From: Microglena sp. YARC
Taxonomy: Eukaryota; Chlorophyta; Chlorophyceae; Chlamydomonadales; Chlamydomonadaceae
Direction: 5' to 3'
DNA length: 64,000 bases
Assembly (NCBI GenBank): GCA_022414725.1
Contig: CM039463.1
Coordinates: 85,038,620-85,102,619, forward strand
In this document: piece by piece, positions 23,601-33,800 of the stretch
Layout: every line of letters starts with the position of its first letter
Position numbering within the stretch: the first letter of the stretch is position 1
Notes under the pieces: model-generated
What the model saw: the letters and a program-made list of their open reading frames with translations, nothing else
Databases searched by the model: none
What the model was told of the DNA's origin: nothing
Made by a program: the position numbers and the translations under genes

Positions 23601-24276
23601 ACTTACCAAGTATACAGCTCTGAAGGTATGCGGATCAGTCGGGAGAAGGATGTGCCGCAGTTCCACTTTATCTTCATGTTTCATCAGTCTCAAGAGGGTG
23701 ATCTCCCTAAGTAGGCGAGTTGCATCTCCTACATTGTCAAACACATTCACAATCTTCTTGATGGCCACCCTTTCGCCAGAAAGCCTCTCCGTTGCACTGA
23801 CTACTATCCCATAGGAACCCTGCGATATTAACAGTTCAGAGATCGGTTGAGCAACGAGACGAGAGCAACACTTCGAACAGTTGGCCAGTCGGAGGAAAGG
23901 ATGGCCGACACGGCGAGGCACCCCGCCGGGGCGGGAGGCACCCGATGGACATACCAAGACTGCGAGACAGACGCAGGCAGAAGAAGGCGGAGAGGAAGAG
24001 AGAGAAACCTCAGAATCAAGAGGGGAACCGAGGAGCGTTACCCGACGACTGAACAAACCTTCCGATCTTCAGTTCTGCCCGCCCGTCCCACCCTCCTGTC
24101 ACCTGTCCCCCAACACGAGGAAATGGAGATCGTGCTCGCACCTTTCCAATGACCTCGTGTACTACATAGCGAGATCCCTCAGCGCACCCAGCAAAGAAAT
24201 TAGCGAATTCCGGATCAGGATGCGATGTAGCAGGATCAGGTGCGTATTCAGGAGGCTGCTGCTCGAATGAAGTCAT
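17628..24276 (-). CDS. TDY-type MAP kinase (five exons, frameshift in last exon)
   Basis: Serine/threonine kinase of the plant/algal TDY MAPK group. Proposed exons: 24276-24142, 23819-23607, 22104-21439, 20362-20273 and 18139-17628; the first four joints are phase 0 with GT-AG borders. ATG 24276 opens the only frame leading into the kinase domain. Landmarks: glycine loop IGKGSYGIV crossing exons 1/2 (residues 43-51), VAIKK (Lys66), HRDLKPGN (161-168), DFG (181-183), activation loop TDYVATR (201-207), APE, and the C-terminal L16-like segment FEFKHCNLTDVADIRRLVY in exon 4. Exon 5 begins ILHHHPRIQALHAE, matching the usual LIYREILEYHP ending. After about 27 codons the frame is lost at a GGGG run (18062-18059); one base later a strong coding frame (DQYGPHPYTS..) runs to a Gln-rich end and TAA at 17630-17628. 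That is a sequence error, a real frameshift or an unseen small intron. Total about 538 residues, normal for TDY MAPKs with a tail. Introns hold MITEs and minisatellites. Confidence 0.85.
18110..18420 (-). repeat. Repeats containing the 3' splice site of kinase exon 5
   Basis: On the minus strand the acceptor TTGTGCAG|ATCCTGCACCA at 18139 recurs as CTGTGCAG|ATCCTGCACCA at 18277, with further diverged partial copies to about 18400. The 18277 copy extends into exon-like sequence (GCATTGCATGCTGAGTACTC against GCGTTGCATGCAGAGTTACTC). Reading from it reaches a stop after 13 codons, so it would be a decoy acceptor. Confidence 0.6.
18568..20303 (-). repeat. 31-bp minisatellite carrying an exon end and 5' splice site
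   Basis: About 55 near-identical units; on the minus strand each reads CGCCTGGTGTACAACGAG then GTGAGCAGTGTGT. The first unit is the end of kinase exon 4 (codons RLVYNE) plus its donor GAG|GTGAGC at 20273/20272, so the array begins inside coding sequence and fills most of intron 4. Variants are mostly single-base deletions or insertions. The frames with HLVVHQATHCSPRC patterns are repeat artefacts. Confidence 0.93.
20390..20545 (-). repeat. ~60-bp pyrimidine-rich repeats upstream of kinase exon 4
   Basis: On the minus strand about three to four units of the type GTTCCTTRTRCACCTTCT plus GGGCTCCCCTCTT lie directly before the exon 4 acceptor (GATGCTGTGTAG|GAT at 20363/20362). They extend the polypyrimidine tract. 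Confidence 0.6.
20641..20676 (+). repeat. (CAT)n microsatellite
   Basis: About ten ATC/CAT triplets within kinase intron 3. Confidence 0.85.
20680..20735 (-). repeat. Short dispersed repeat, intronic copy
   Basis: Reverse-orientation member of the GCGTGAGGTTGAGGGGGC family, located in kinase intron 3 and followed by a TATTTATG run. Confidence 0.5.
21262..21335. mobile_element. AT-rich palindromic element in kinase intron 3
   Basis: Inverted copies of TTTGAAAAACTAATATTA flank a short A/T-rich core. This could be a tiny MITE or a simple hairpin. It lies about 100-180 bases beyond the intron 3 donor on the minus strand. Confidence 0.4.
22188..22370. mobile_element. Long-TIR MITE (AGCTTCTAGGCAGCTCC family), copy 1
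   Basis: Inverted ends CAGCTATGACCAGCAGCTTG and AGCTGCTGCTTTCAGCTG flank a ~100-bp core with GTCAGCTTCCA. The family also occurs at 23238-23420, 27570-27772, 37335-37525 and 62152-62440. It lies in kinase intron 2. No ORF. Confidence 0.6.
22435..22905 (-). repeat. ~44-bp minisatellite in kinase intron 2
   Basis: About ten units mixing ACAATGGTCCAGAGTAA and ACCTGCAGCAAGCAATGG. No splice-donor motif, so it differs from the junction-derived arrays. Confidence 0.8.
23238..23420. mobile_element. Long-TIR MITE, copy 2
   Basis: Second member of the 22188-22370 family in the same kinase intron: TTTCAGCTATGAGCAGCAGC at the left end, core with CTTGAAGCTGACATAA, and an inverted but more diverged right end with GAGCTGCC and AGCCGAAAAGAAAA. 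Confidence 0.6.
23465..23594. mobile_element. CATATGATATC MITE next to the kinase exon 2 donor
   Basis: Palindrome-rich element with repeated ATCATATGAT motifs and the block GGCAGTCTGACTAGGCTAAA; the same blocks recur in the same order at 61880-62020. It ends about a dozen bases inside kinase intron 2, next to the exon 2 donor (GTAAGT at 23606). Confidence 0.55.
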
Positions 24277-24481
24277 AGAAGTATAGAACCTGTTTACAGC
24301 CTGGTTCCAGGTGAGAGAAAAGGGGCGAGAACCGAAAAGAACACCGCGGCGGAACTACCCTGTAGAGCTGTAAGAGGAAGCTTCAAGATGCCGTCGCGGC
24401 TTTAAAGAAGGGGAGACGAAAGTCTATCGTTTCGCCCTGAAGTCGTTAGGTTGGGGTTGGGACATCGTAGCTGGCCCCCAA

Positions 24482-24680
24482 GTTGGGTACTACATGACGC
24501 GCCCTATTGCGCGCTAGCGCGCAAGGTTTTGGAGCCCGACTGCGCCATTAACGCAATTTTTTAACTCCCTCTGGGCGCAGCGCGCAGATTTCCGTTTTCA
24601 GTCGAGTCAAAAAGCGCAACCCGACAGGAGGCAGTTGCGTCAAAAGCGCAACGTAAAATGACAAGTGGTAACCTGCCCCA
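24482..24680. mobile_element. Diverged member of the Mutator-like MITE family (tentative)
   Basis: Starts GGGTACTAC and contains GCGCGC palindromes and GTCAAAAAGCGCAAC blocks like the copies at 17229, 37049 and 41637, but the right end is weak (GGTAACC). A short poly-C tract (24764-24781) follows at a distance. Confidence 0.35.
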
Positions 24681-24763
24681 ACCCCTTTTAAATGGATATC
24701 CGGGGCAATAGTGGGGAAAAACATCTCCCCCTGGTCTCCCCCCACGCCTAAAACTGAGGGCTG

Positions 24764-24781
24764 CCCCCCCCCCCCCCCCCC
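24764..24781 (+). repeat. Poly-C tract (18 nt)
   Basis: Uninterrupted C run, one of ten C or G homopolymers of 16 nt or more in the window. Confidence 0.9.
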
Positions 24782-24799
24782 TAAAATAAACATAAGAGG

Positions 24800-25340
24800 C
24801 ACGACTTGAAATTATATCTGGATTCTGGGTCTCCACACTGTGGCGCACACGATGGCATCCTCAGAATTTCCAAGCAGGGATTGTGTGATAGTCAAAATAC
24901 GCATCCATTCACCCACCTATACCCATCCCTACCAGCCATGCTCACCCAACCACACCCACCCACATTATCCACCCAATCACCCTCCCATACACCCCTTCCT
25001 GGGTCTTCCGGGGTGCTAACGAACTGCCCTTGTCAACACAATCTCAATGGTGGTCTCAGAAAGTCATTTGGAGGTTTGGGTAAAAAGATAGCAAACAAAC
25101 TGAGGGCTGACCCCTCCCCCCCACCCACCCACCACCAACCCCACCCTAAATGAGGTGCTCAGATGGACCTGGAAATAGCTCAAAACATCGCCATGAGTCA
25201 TGCCATTACAGCCCCATTCTCAGAACAAATCGATCGGGAAAAGTAAACAATTGGAGGCCTTGACACCTCCTGCATTAGGTGTCAACATTTTTGCTTTACT
25301 CCTGGTACATGAAAGGATTAAAACCAGGTTTGATCAGGGG
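24800..25340. other. No recognisable feature
   Basis: C-rich, partly low-complexity stretch (CACCCACC runs) with no gene, RNA or known repeat recognised. Confidence 0.45.
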
Positions 25341-25359
25341 AGGGGGGCAAATCTGCTCC

Positions 25360-25575
25360 TCCAGACGCAGCGTATTTAAAAATCTGCTTCTTGAGACGCA
25401 ACCTGTTTCAAAATCAATGGCAGCGACGCAATGGACTCACCAAAATCTATGTCTGCGACGCATCCAGACCCTCAACTTAACCTGCAACTGCGGCGCAACG
25501 GACCCTCAACAGAACCTCCCAAATCTGTGTCTGCGGCGCATCGGACCTACCACGCAGGAAGCAGCGTTCTGAGCA
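25360..25575 (+). repeat. ~45-bp minisatellite
   Basis: About five units alternating AAATCTGYKTCT, GCGACGCA and GACCCTCAAC-type blocks. Confidence 0.6.
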
Positions 25576-25619
25576 AAACTGATGGTAACCCCAGGAGCTA
25601 GGTTCTGTTGCACATAAAT

Positions 25620-25770
25620 ATGGAGCACGGTGATGTGTGTATGTATGTTACAGTCCGGGGGTAGGACAAATAGGCTTAAGGGACTTGCCCAACCTTATAG
25701 GAAGGGCTCGAAAAGAAAAAGCACTGATGAACTGTACCCCAGCACTCATGTTATGAACCTTAATCACTGA
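25620..25770 (-). repeat. Dispersed repeat (GGGCAAGT..CTACCCCTGGACTGT family)
   Basis: In reverse orientation it shares GTTCATCAGTGCTTTTTC, GGTTGGGCAAG and GGACTGTAACATACAT blocks with 12330-12470 and 29085-29200. No coding content. Confidence 0.55.
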
Positions 25771-26257
25771 AGGTACTAAACAAATTGAAACGCATGAAAA
25801 AGTGATTTGTTTGCGTTTACCTTTTCCGTTTTGTTTTTACTGCGGAAGACAGCGAGCCAAATTTCTGGCTGAAGCTGTGTAGCCAAGTTTAAGAAGGTAC
25901 TCCATTTACCCGTGTGATTGCATTATGGATTCGAGTGTAGTGTGGCAGTTGAGAATTTGATGTACTGGTACTGGCTATGTTTCTACCACCAACCAATAAA
26001 GCTGATAGACCATGCAATCTAACCAAATCGAACATGAAGGCTGATTTTGTAGGGGCTGGAACTGTGCCAGTAAACCAAATAAGTAGGGCTGTCAAGCTTA
26101 CTATCGTATGATATTCATTATATCGTGTATCGTACGATATTGAACTTGCATTGTACGATATTTTCGGGGTTGTCGTATGATACATCGTGTTTATCGGGAT
26201 ATATCGTGCTCGGTGTAGCGTTTTGTCGTGTGCTGTATCGTACGATAAATATTGTGG

Positions 26258-26465
26258 TAAGTGACAAGTTCTAAGAGCATGTCGCAAGCGACACAGAAAT
26301 TCGCTTTAGCGGTCACCGGCAGGGAGTTTCGAAAGTAGTAGAGAAAGTACCTACTCGAAGCCGAATAGAGCTACAAACATTGAACAACATTTGCGAAGGA
26401 TCTTGACCGCTGCGATGCTGATAACTCTAGTCATGCGCACTCCAACTACGAGCAAAAATGGTGGG
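26258..26465 (+). repeat. Dispersed 200-bp repeat, copy 1
   Basis: Very similar to 60449-60655: GACAAGTTCTAAGAGC, GTGTCGCAAGCGACACAG, GTCACCGGCAGGGAGTTTCG, GCCGAATAGAGCTACAAAC and GACCGCTGCGATGCTGA occur in the same order in both. Preceded by TATCGTACGATA palindromes (26100-26245). Identity unknown. Confidence 0.7.
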
Positions 26466-27565
26466 TGCGGTTTTCTATCTTCTTCAGGATTGGTTCATTT
26501 GACTTGATTGTAATTGTATGGGCGAGTAAACGGTATTTCCTGTAATCTCCCCTCACCTGAGTCTAATACTGATTTCCCCCCAAAAGGGTCTAAAAATATT
26601 GTACTATATGCCTGACGAAAATTGAAAATATTGTACGACATTGATAGCCCTACAAATAAGGCACTTCATTCGAGAAGTTGGCGACCATATGCAGTAAACT
26701 AAGTAAATACAGGGGCGCCTGCGAGATACATAGGTTACACATATTTATTGGGGTGACTGGACACTTTTCATTCATGCAGTCTTTCATTAAACTGCTGTTG
26801 GCAAGCCAAAGACAGAAACTAAGTCACGAACCCTCTTTCTTCATTCCGTCCTTATTAGTGTGGTAGTTGTGTTTAGACTACTCATGCTTGCTCCACCCTA
26901 AGTCAGAGAAAGGCTGTTGGACCATGAAATCAAAACAACAACAACAAAATTGCCAGTAAAGAAATAAATCCTCAAATAGACACCACATGTACCAGTATTG
27001 GTGCAATGGACAGATGGTACGTTCAAGACCTTCTACCTGCCGCTTTGCAAGCCCATTCCACAGATAGGGAGCACTGTTTGTTTGAAGGGCTTCACGTAAG
27101 TTTCTAGGCAGCTTCTTTCACCCGACTTGAGCTAAACTTGAAGCTAGATAGTGTGTCTGAAAGCTGGCATGGCAGGCATTCCAGTGCAGCTTCAAGCATT
27201 GGGTTTGACCCAGTGGCTGGCTATTGGACCTGGCGGGAAGCTGCCAAGAGTAGGCTGAACATGACACGGTAGACCAAGGAGTACACACACTGTTTTTTGC
27301 GACGTGCCGCAAATTGAGCAAGTCGGTGCAACCCCAGTGCGACGCACTGCCCCCCAAACCCTGCGGAGCCATGCAGCCCGGGGAGTTTGGGGGGCATTTC
27401 TGACTAGTTAAGCCGGGCCCATGCAGCGCCATGCAGCGACAGAATGGCAACGCGTCGCACAAAAAAATAGCGCACAAACAGACCCCCCACAAAGCCTCCC
27501 CTCCACACCATCACAATACTCCTATTCTGCAAGATCACATAGGGGACACATAGGGCACATATAGT
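26466..27565. other. Intergenic, no gene recognised
   Basis: Mostly unique sequence. Short palindromic GC-rich blocks around 27300-27480 (GCATGGCGCTGCATGGG, CCCCCCAAAC) may be another decayed MITE. No open frame shows a recognisable protein. Confidence 0.4.
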
Positions 27566-27569
27566 TGGG

Positions 27570-27772
27570 CACGTAGCTTCTGTTTTCAGCACTGAGTAGC
27601 AGCTTCTAGGCAGCTCCCTTGACTGGCTAGTCAGCCAAAAATGATGCATCCAGTGTACCTTGAAGCTGACACAACCAGATTTCCTGTACTCTCACTTAAC
27701 TTTTGGGGGCTCGGCTCAGTGGCTGGCTCAAGGAGCTGCCTAGAAGCTGCTGCTCGCAGCTGAAAAGAAAAG
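27570..27772. mobile_element. Long-TIR MITE, copy 3
   Basis: Good copy of the 22188 family: left AGCAGCTTCTAGGCAGCTCC, core CCTTGAAGCTGACACAACC, right GGAGCTGCCTAGAAGCTGCT then AGCTGAAAAGAAAAGCTG. It lies about 125 bases beyond the stop codon of the CASC3-like gene. Confidence 0.7.
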
Positions 27773-27896
27773 CTGATGTTCAGCACATGAACCGCAGTCT
27801 ACCTGGGGCTTTGCCATCAACAATGTATGGTTCATCCGATGTATCCACGAGATTCTACTTCCACACACACACACTCACGTCCAGCACTACCACGGC

Positions 27897-30800
27897 CTAT
27901 TGGTAGGGGCCCTGATGATGGTACATCTGCCCATGCTGCATGTACATGTGCTGACCTTGCATGCCGTACTGCTGTTGAGGCATGCCCGTGCCAGGCTGGG
28001 GGTACTGCTGGTACCCCTGCCCAGGCGGCACCATCATGGGCACAGGCTGGTAGGGCATCTGCTGATATCCAGAGACTGTGTTTTGGTAGCCCTGGTTGGG
28101 AGGCTGTGGCATGTATTGCTGCTGCTGCTGCTGAGGAGGCTGGGCACTGCCATGCTGCTGTTGTTGCATCACGTAGTCTTTGACAGCAGCAAAGGCCTGT
28201 ACGGGTGTGTTGCCTAGATGCATAGAGGACTGGATGGCGCCCTGCATCCATGTTGCAGCAGCTTCGTTCAGCTGCTGCTGCTGGGGGTCCTGAAACTTCT
28301 GTTTCTGGGGGTCTATGAGGTTCCCGATGAGGGACATGAGGGAGGTGACTTCAGAGCCGCTAACCTGGTAGCCTCCTCCTAGGTCCGCAGTAGCCGTGTA
28401 AGGGTCAGCGTTAGACTGGGAGCCTGAAGTGCTGTTCTGATTACCCTGCTGCTGTTGATACTGCTGTTGTTGCTGACTGCCAGCATTGGTGGCTGTGGTG
28501 GCAGCCTGGAGATTCCGGGGCTGGTACTCTTGGGCCATGACAGATAACTTCTCCTTCTCACCGCCCTCGGTAGGGGCGCGCTGTGTCTGACCTGCAGTTC
28601 CAGTCGCAGTGCTGGCCCTGCTGGTAGCGCTGGCCTCGCCACCACCACCACCTCCTCCATCCATAGCTGCTTCTGCATACCCACTGCCTCCCTCTTGCCC
28701 CCCTGACTGCAATGCACGCTGCTGTGTGTAGCGGCGAGGCCCCCCACGTCCGCCACCCTCTGCAGGACCAGTTTCGAAGGCTGAGTCGCTCTGGGTGTTG
28801 TTATCTTGACTGGGGAGAGCAGGGTATTCTTTTGCCTCGGTTGTGCTGGCTTCACCGCGACCTCGGCCACTCCTGAAAGGAAATATAGGAGATGGGTCAA
28901 AATAGGGTAAACACTAACGGACTTAGCTGACTGTCCTACTAACAAGACTAGATAGTACTTCCTGACTAGAACTAAACAACGGTAGACAAACAAATCCTAT
29001 CAGAAGGACCATGAGGTGGGACAAGGTTGCCAATGGCTTGCGAATAGGTTACCAGGCTAGACTAACACTATGCAAACTTCAAGTTTGGGGTTCAGTTCAT
29101 CAGTGCTTTTCTTCTTTTAGCCCCTCCTGATATCATGGCTGGGCAAATCACTATAGCCTATTTGGCTACCCCTGGACTGTAACAACATACACTACGCAAA
29201 CCACCAAATACTGATTGCACACTATTGAATTGATCAGCACTGATTGCGCTATTTTGAATTGATCAGCACTGATTACGCTACATTGAAATGATCAGCACTG
29301 TATGCGCTACATGGAATTGATCAGCACAGATTGCGCTATATTGAATTGATCAGCACTGATTGCGCTATATTGAATTGATCAGCACTGATTGCGCTAAATT
29401 GAATTGATCAGCACTGATTGCGCTACATATAATTGATCAGCACTGATTGCGCTACATAGAATTGATCAGCACTGATTGCGCTATATAGAATTGATCAGCA
29501 CTGATAGCGCTACATTGAAATGATCAGCACTGATTGGGCTATATAGAAATGATCAGCACTGATTACTCTGTTTTGAATTGAGCAGCACTGATTGCGCTAT
29601 ACTGAAATGATCAGCACTGATTGCGCTTTATTAATATGATATGACCAGCACTGATTTCTCTATCTTCAATAGATCAGCACTGATTGCGCTATCTTGAATT
29701 GATCAGCACTGATTGAGCTGTATAGAATTGGTCAGCACTGATTGCGCTACATAGAATTGATCAGCACTGATTGCGCTATATTGAATTGATCAGCACTGAT
29801 TGCGCTACATTAATTGATCAGCACTGACCGTACGGTAGTTACATGACTAGGACTGAGCGTGCTTGACCTCACGCACCTGCCACGTCCGCGTCCACCTCCT
29901 TCATAGTAGTCATCACGGCCACGGGATGGGTACTCATTCCGACCTCCTTGCCCGCCACGCTCATCCCTACGGTTGGACCCGTAGTCCGCTTTTTGGTCCA
30001 GGCTTTCAGGTGCTTCAGCATAGCTACCATGCTCATCAAATCGTCCTGTGCTGTCTCCTCGCCCCAATCCTCGACCGTAGGCTCCTCTCCCTCCTCGCCC
30101 TCCCCTGCCTGCCGGCTCAATCTCTTCGCTGTCATAGCTACCCGCACCTCGGCCCCTTCCATAGCTACCCCTACCTCCCCTGTCATCTCCATACCCGCCC
30201 CTGTCTTCTCCATACCCTCCCCTGCCTCTGCCTGCACCCTCATCATAGCCACTCCTTCCCATACGGCCTCCACCAGCTCCATCGCCATAGCTACCTCTGC
30301 CCCCACGGCCTCCACCAACTCCGTCGCCGTAACCACCTCTGCTCCCACGACCTCCAACAACTCCATCGTCATAACCACTCCTCCCCACACGGCCTCCACC
30401 AGCTCCGTCGCCATAGCCACCTCTGCCACCTCGGCCTCCACCAGCTCCCTCATCATAACCACCTCTGCCCTCACGGCCTCCACCAGCCCCATCATCATAA
30501 CCACCTCTGCCCCCACGGCCTCCACCAGCTCCATCGTCATAATCACCTCTAGCCCCACGGCCCCCACCAGCTCCCTCACCATAACCACCTCTAGCCCCAC
30601 GGCCTCCAACGGGCACGTCGTCGTAACCGCCCCTGCCCCCACGGCCTCCACCAGCTCCCTCGCCATAGCCACCTCTGCCCCCACGGCCTCCAACAGGCCC
30701 GTTGTCGTACCCGCCCCTGCCACCACGGCCGGGCTCGCCGCCCCGCTCTCCTTGGCCACGAAGCTCAGGCTCAATAGCTTCATTGCTCCTGGAAGATGGA

Positions 30801-33800
30801 GGCCCACGCATGGCAAGGGAGCCCATATCCCCCCTACCACGACCGCCCCTGCCACCCGCAGGGGGTCCACTAGCTGCTGGGGGTTCAGGTTCCTCCACAT
30901 AGCTGCTACCGCGGCCTGTGCTAACTGCCCCACGGCCCGCGCTCGGCCCGCCCCTGCCAGAGGCATGTGCAGGCTTAGGTTCCCTGCTGGGCAGCTCATG
31001 GGTCTCTGGTGCAGCCTGAGCAGGAGTTGGATCGGCAGCACCAGCGCCATAGACTGGGCCTCCTCGGTCCCTCCCGCCACGGCCACCACCACCACCACGA
31101 CCACCCAGAGCTGGGAAGTCAGCGCGGCTCCCAGAATATTCTCCACCACGGCCCCCGGAAGAGTCTCCAACACGGCCAGCAGAAGGGTCTCTACGACCAC
31201 CACCATAGTCCCCACCTCGGCCACCAGAATAGCCTCCACGACCACCACCGTAGTCACCACCACCTCGGCCACCTGAGTAGCCTCCACCACCACCACCATA
31301 TTCCCCACCACCTCGGCTACCAGAATAGTCTCCACAGCCACCACCATAGTCACCACCATCTCGGCCACCGCCTCGTCCGCCATAACCACCCCGGCTACCG
31401 AACTTCTTGTCTCGTGAAAAGAAGTCCTACAGGCGAAGAAGGGCGGCAAATGAATCAAGGGTAGTAGGCAGATAGGGTGACTGCAGGATAGGGCTGGGTG
31501 CGCATTTTGAATTATGCACAAGTGTGTGTGCATGACATAGGCAGAGCACAGGTAGAGCAAGGTGCATGGGGCTGCTGTAGTACATGCTCGGCGGGACAGG
31601 GTACGTGCATGGGGCTTCTGAAGTACATGCTTGGTGGGACAGGGCACATGGGGCTCCTGAAGTACATGCTTGGTGGGACAGGGTAGGTGCACGGGGCTGC
31701 TGTAGTACATGCTTGGTAGGACAGGGTAGGTGCATGGGGCTCTTGAAGTACATGCTTGGTGGGACAGGCTAGGTGCATGGGGCTGCTGAAGTACATGCTT
31801 GGTGGGACAGGGTAGGTGCATGAGGCTGCTGAAGTACATGCTTGGTGGGAGAGGTGCATGGGGCTCTTGAAGTACATGCTCGGCGGGACAGGCTAGGTGG
31901 TGCATGGCCAGTTTGATGGGGTCTGGGGTAAGAATGTGGTGCAGTCGTATGCGACGGGTGGGAGTTGTGTGGACATGCCAGAGGGGGGAGGTGAGAAAGG
32001 AACTCTAAAAAGCGTGACCATTCACGAGCCAACACCATGCAAATGGACGGTCAGTATTTTGAAAGGGGGCAACATTTCCAAGTCCTGATGAGCCATTAAA
32101 CTGTCTATCGGTACTTCGCTTCGTATGCTCCCTGGTTTCTGTGGGTATTGCACGGGGGGAATTGGGCGGACCGACCGGAATTAATTGTTATTCCGCCATG
32201 TCAACACAGCCGAGCAAACTAATTCAAACCGAGTCAATTTAATATGTACACATTTAATTATTTAATTTGTTTAAATATCCAGACCGGACGGAAGACGGTG
32301 AGCAGCCTAGAGTTGGCTGAAAAATCATGGAACAATTAAATTCAATCCAAGTCCTGATGCTATGTGGGGGCGCCTATACTCAGCCAACTCCCTCACCTCC
32401 TGGTCATCCTCCTCATCCTCCCTTCCAAATCTGTCGTGCGTCCATTTTCCACCTCCGCGTTCCACCTCCTTCTCACCATCCTTCGGGGCTGCCTCTGCCT
32501 TGGCACTGCAGCATTTCCAATGAGTGGGATTCACTTACGCACCAACACAGGCGTCAGCATCAGCAGTGAGTCAGTGACAAGAGCATTAGTATCCGTACAT
32601 GCAAGACTACCAGGGGACAGCGCATGCACGAAAAATATCAGTTCATCAACTTGGTACTTGGGTTTTCACATGGTCAGAAAAGAGGATTATAGCCATTCAG
32701 CGGATGATTTGGATTTGAGTCATGAAGTTCATAGCTTGTAGCTCGATTTTTTCAAGCAAAATTTCCGGGAATTCTCAGAATTCTTAGATATTATCAGAAT
32801 TCTCAATTAATGGGCCAAGGTGTCAGAATTCTTGGGCCAATTTCTCAACTTCGAGGTTCAAATTAGTAACTGCGAAGTGTTTCGAAAGCCCAAATCCAAA
32901 TCATCTGCTGAATGGCTACAATTAAAAGCCCAGCTCAAGACTGCAGAAGCAATCCCAGGAGCAGCATGATAAGGGAGCAGCTTGATCACAAAGGTAGCCT
33001 GGAGAGGTAAAATGCTCAACATGAGTGGACAAGTTTGAAGGTGCTTGAATAGGTTGTTTTTAAGCCTGGGGAGCAGCAAAGATGCAGTAGCAATGCTACC
33101 AAGCTCAAAGATCAGTTTCAGACATCTCTGATAGCAGGCTGAGGGTCTGAAGCAGATGCTTCATAAACCAAAACAACTTGGGCACAGGAGTGAATCAGTT
33201 CGCAATGAGCAGCACGACTTACTCTGCCTCTGGGTCATTCTCATCGAAGCGATCATCGTGGAGCCAAAATGCACCAGTGGTAGGGACCTGCGCACCCACA
33301 AGGGAAGTAATGAGAGCATGATACAATTTGAAATGACTTAGATATGCTCTGGTGGAGAATCAAACTAACCGGCTACAGGGGCTCAGTGCATTATCAAGGT
33401 TTGTTTGTTGAACGTCACACTATTCAACTTGGCTGCGGATTTTGCATGGATGTTTGTCACATCAACAGATGCAAGGTGCATATATTAATAGATGCAAGTG
33501 CTTCATGGGATTATTATTCTAGCATGTACCTGGAATGGCTCCCTCTTCTCCTTGTGCACAGGCCTTGTGGGCTGAGCTTCTTCCTCCAGGTCTTCAGCCT
33601 TGACCACCTCCTCTAGAACCCCACCACCCTCCTCTTCCTCCTCATCCTCATCTTCCACGTCCTCGTCCGACACTTCTTCTGCCTCTGATTTTGTATCGCC
33701 CAGAGCGGCATCTGCTGCAACAGATCCCTCCCCGGCATTGGATGTGGCGCCTTCAAATTCTCCGTCACCGGAGTCGGCATCAGCGACCCCGTCGTCGCTT

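Noticed and set aside
29863..31276. Plus-strand Ser/Thr/Ala-rich frames of up to 442 codons
   Set aside because: Shadows of the Gly/Arg-rich coding exon on the minus strand, which joins by splice phase to the SELOR domain.
32325..32534. Stand-alone small ORF
   Set aside because: It is an internal exon (32505-32397) of the CASC3-like gene; alone it would cut the SELOR domain.
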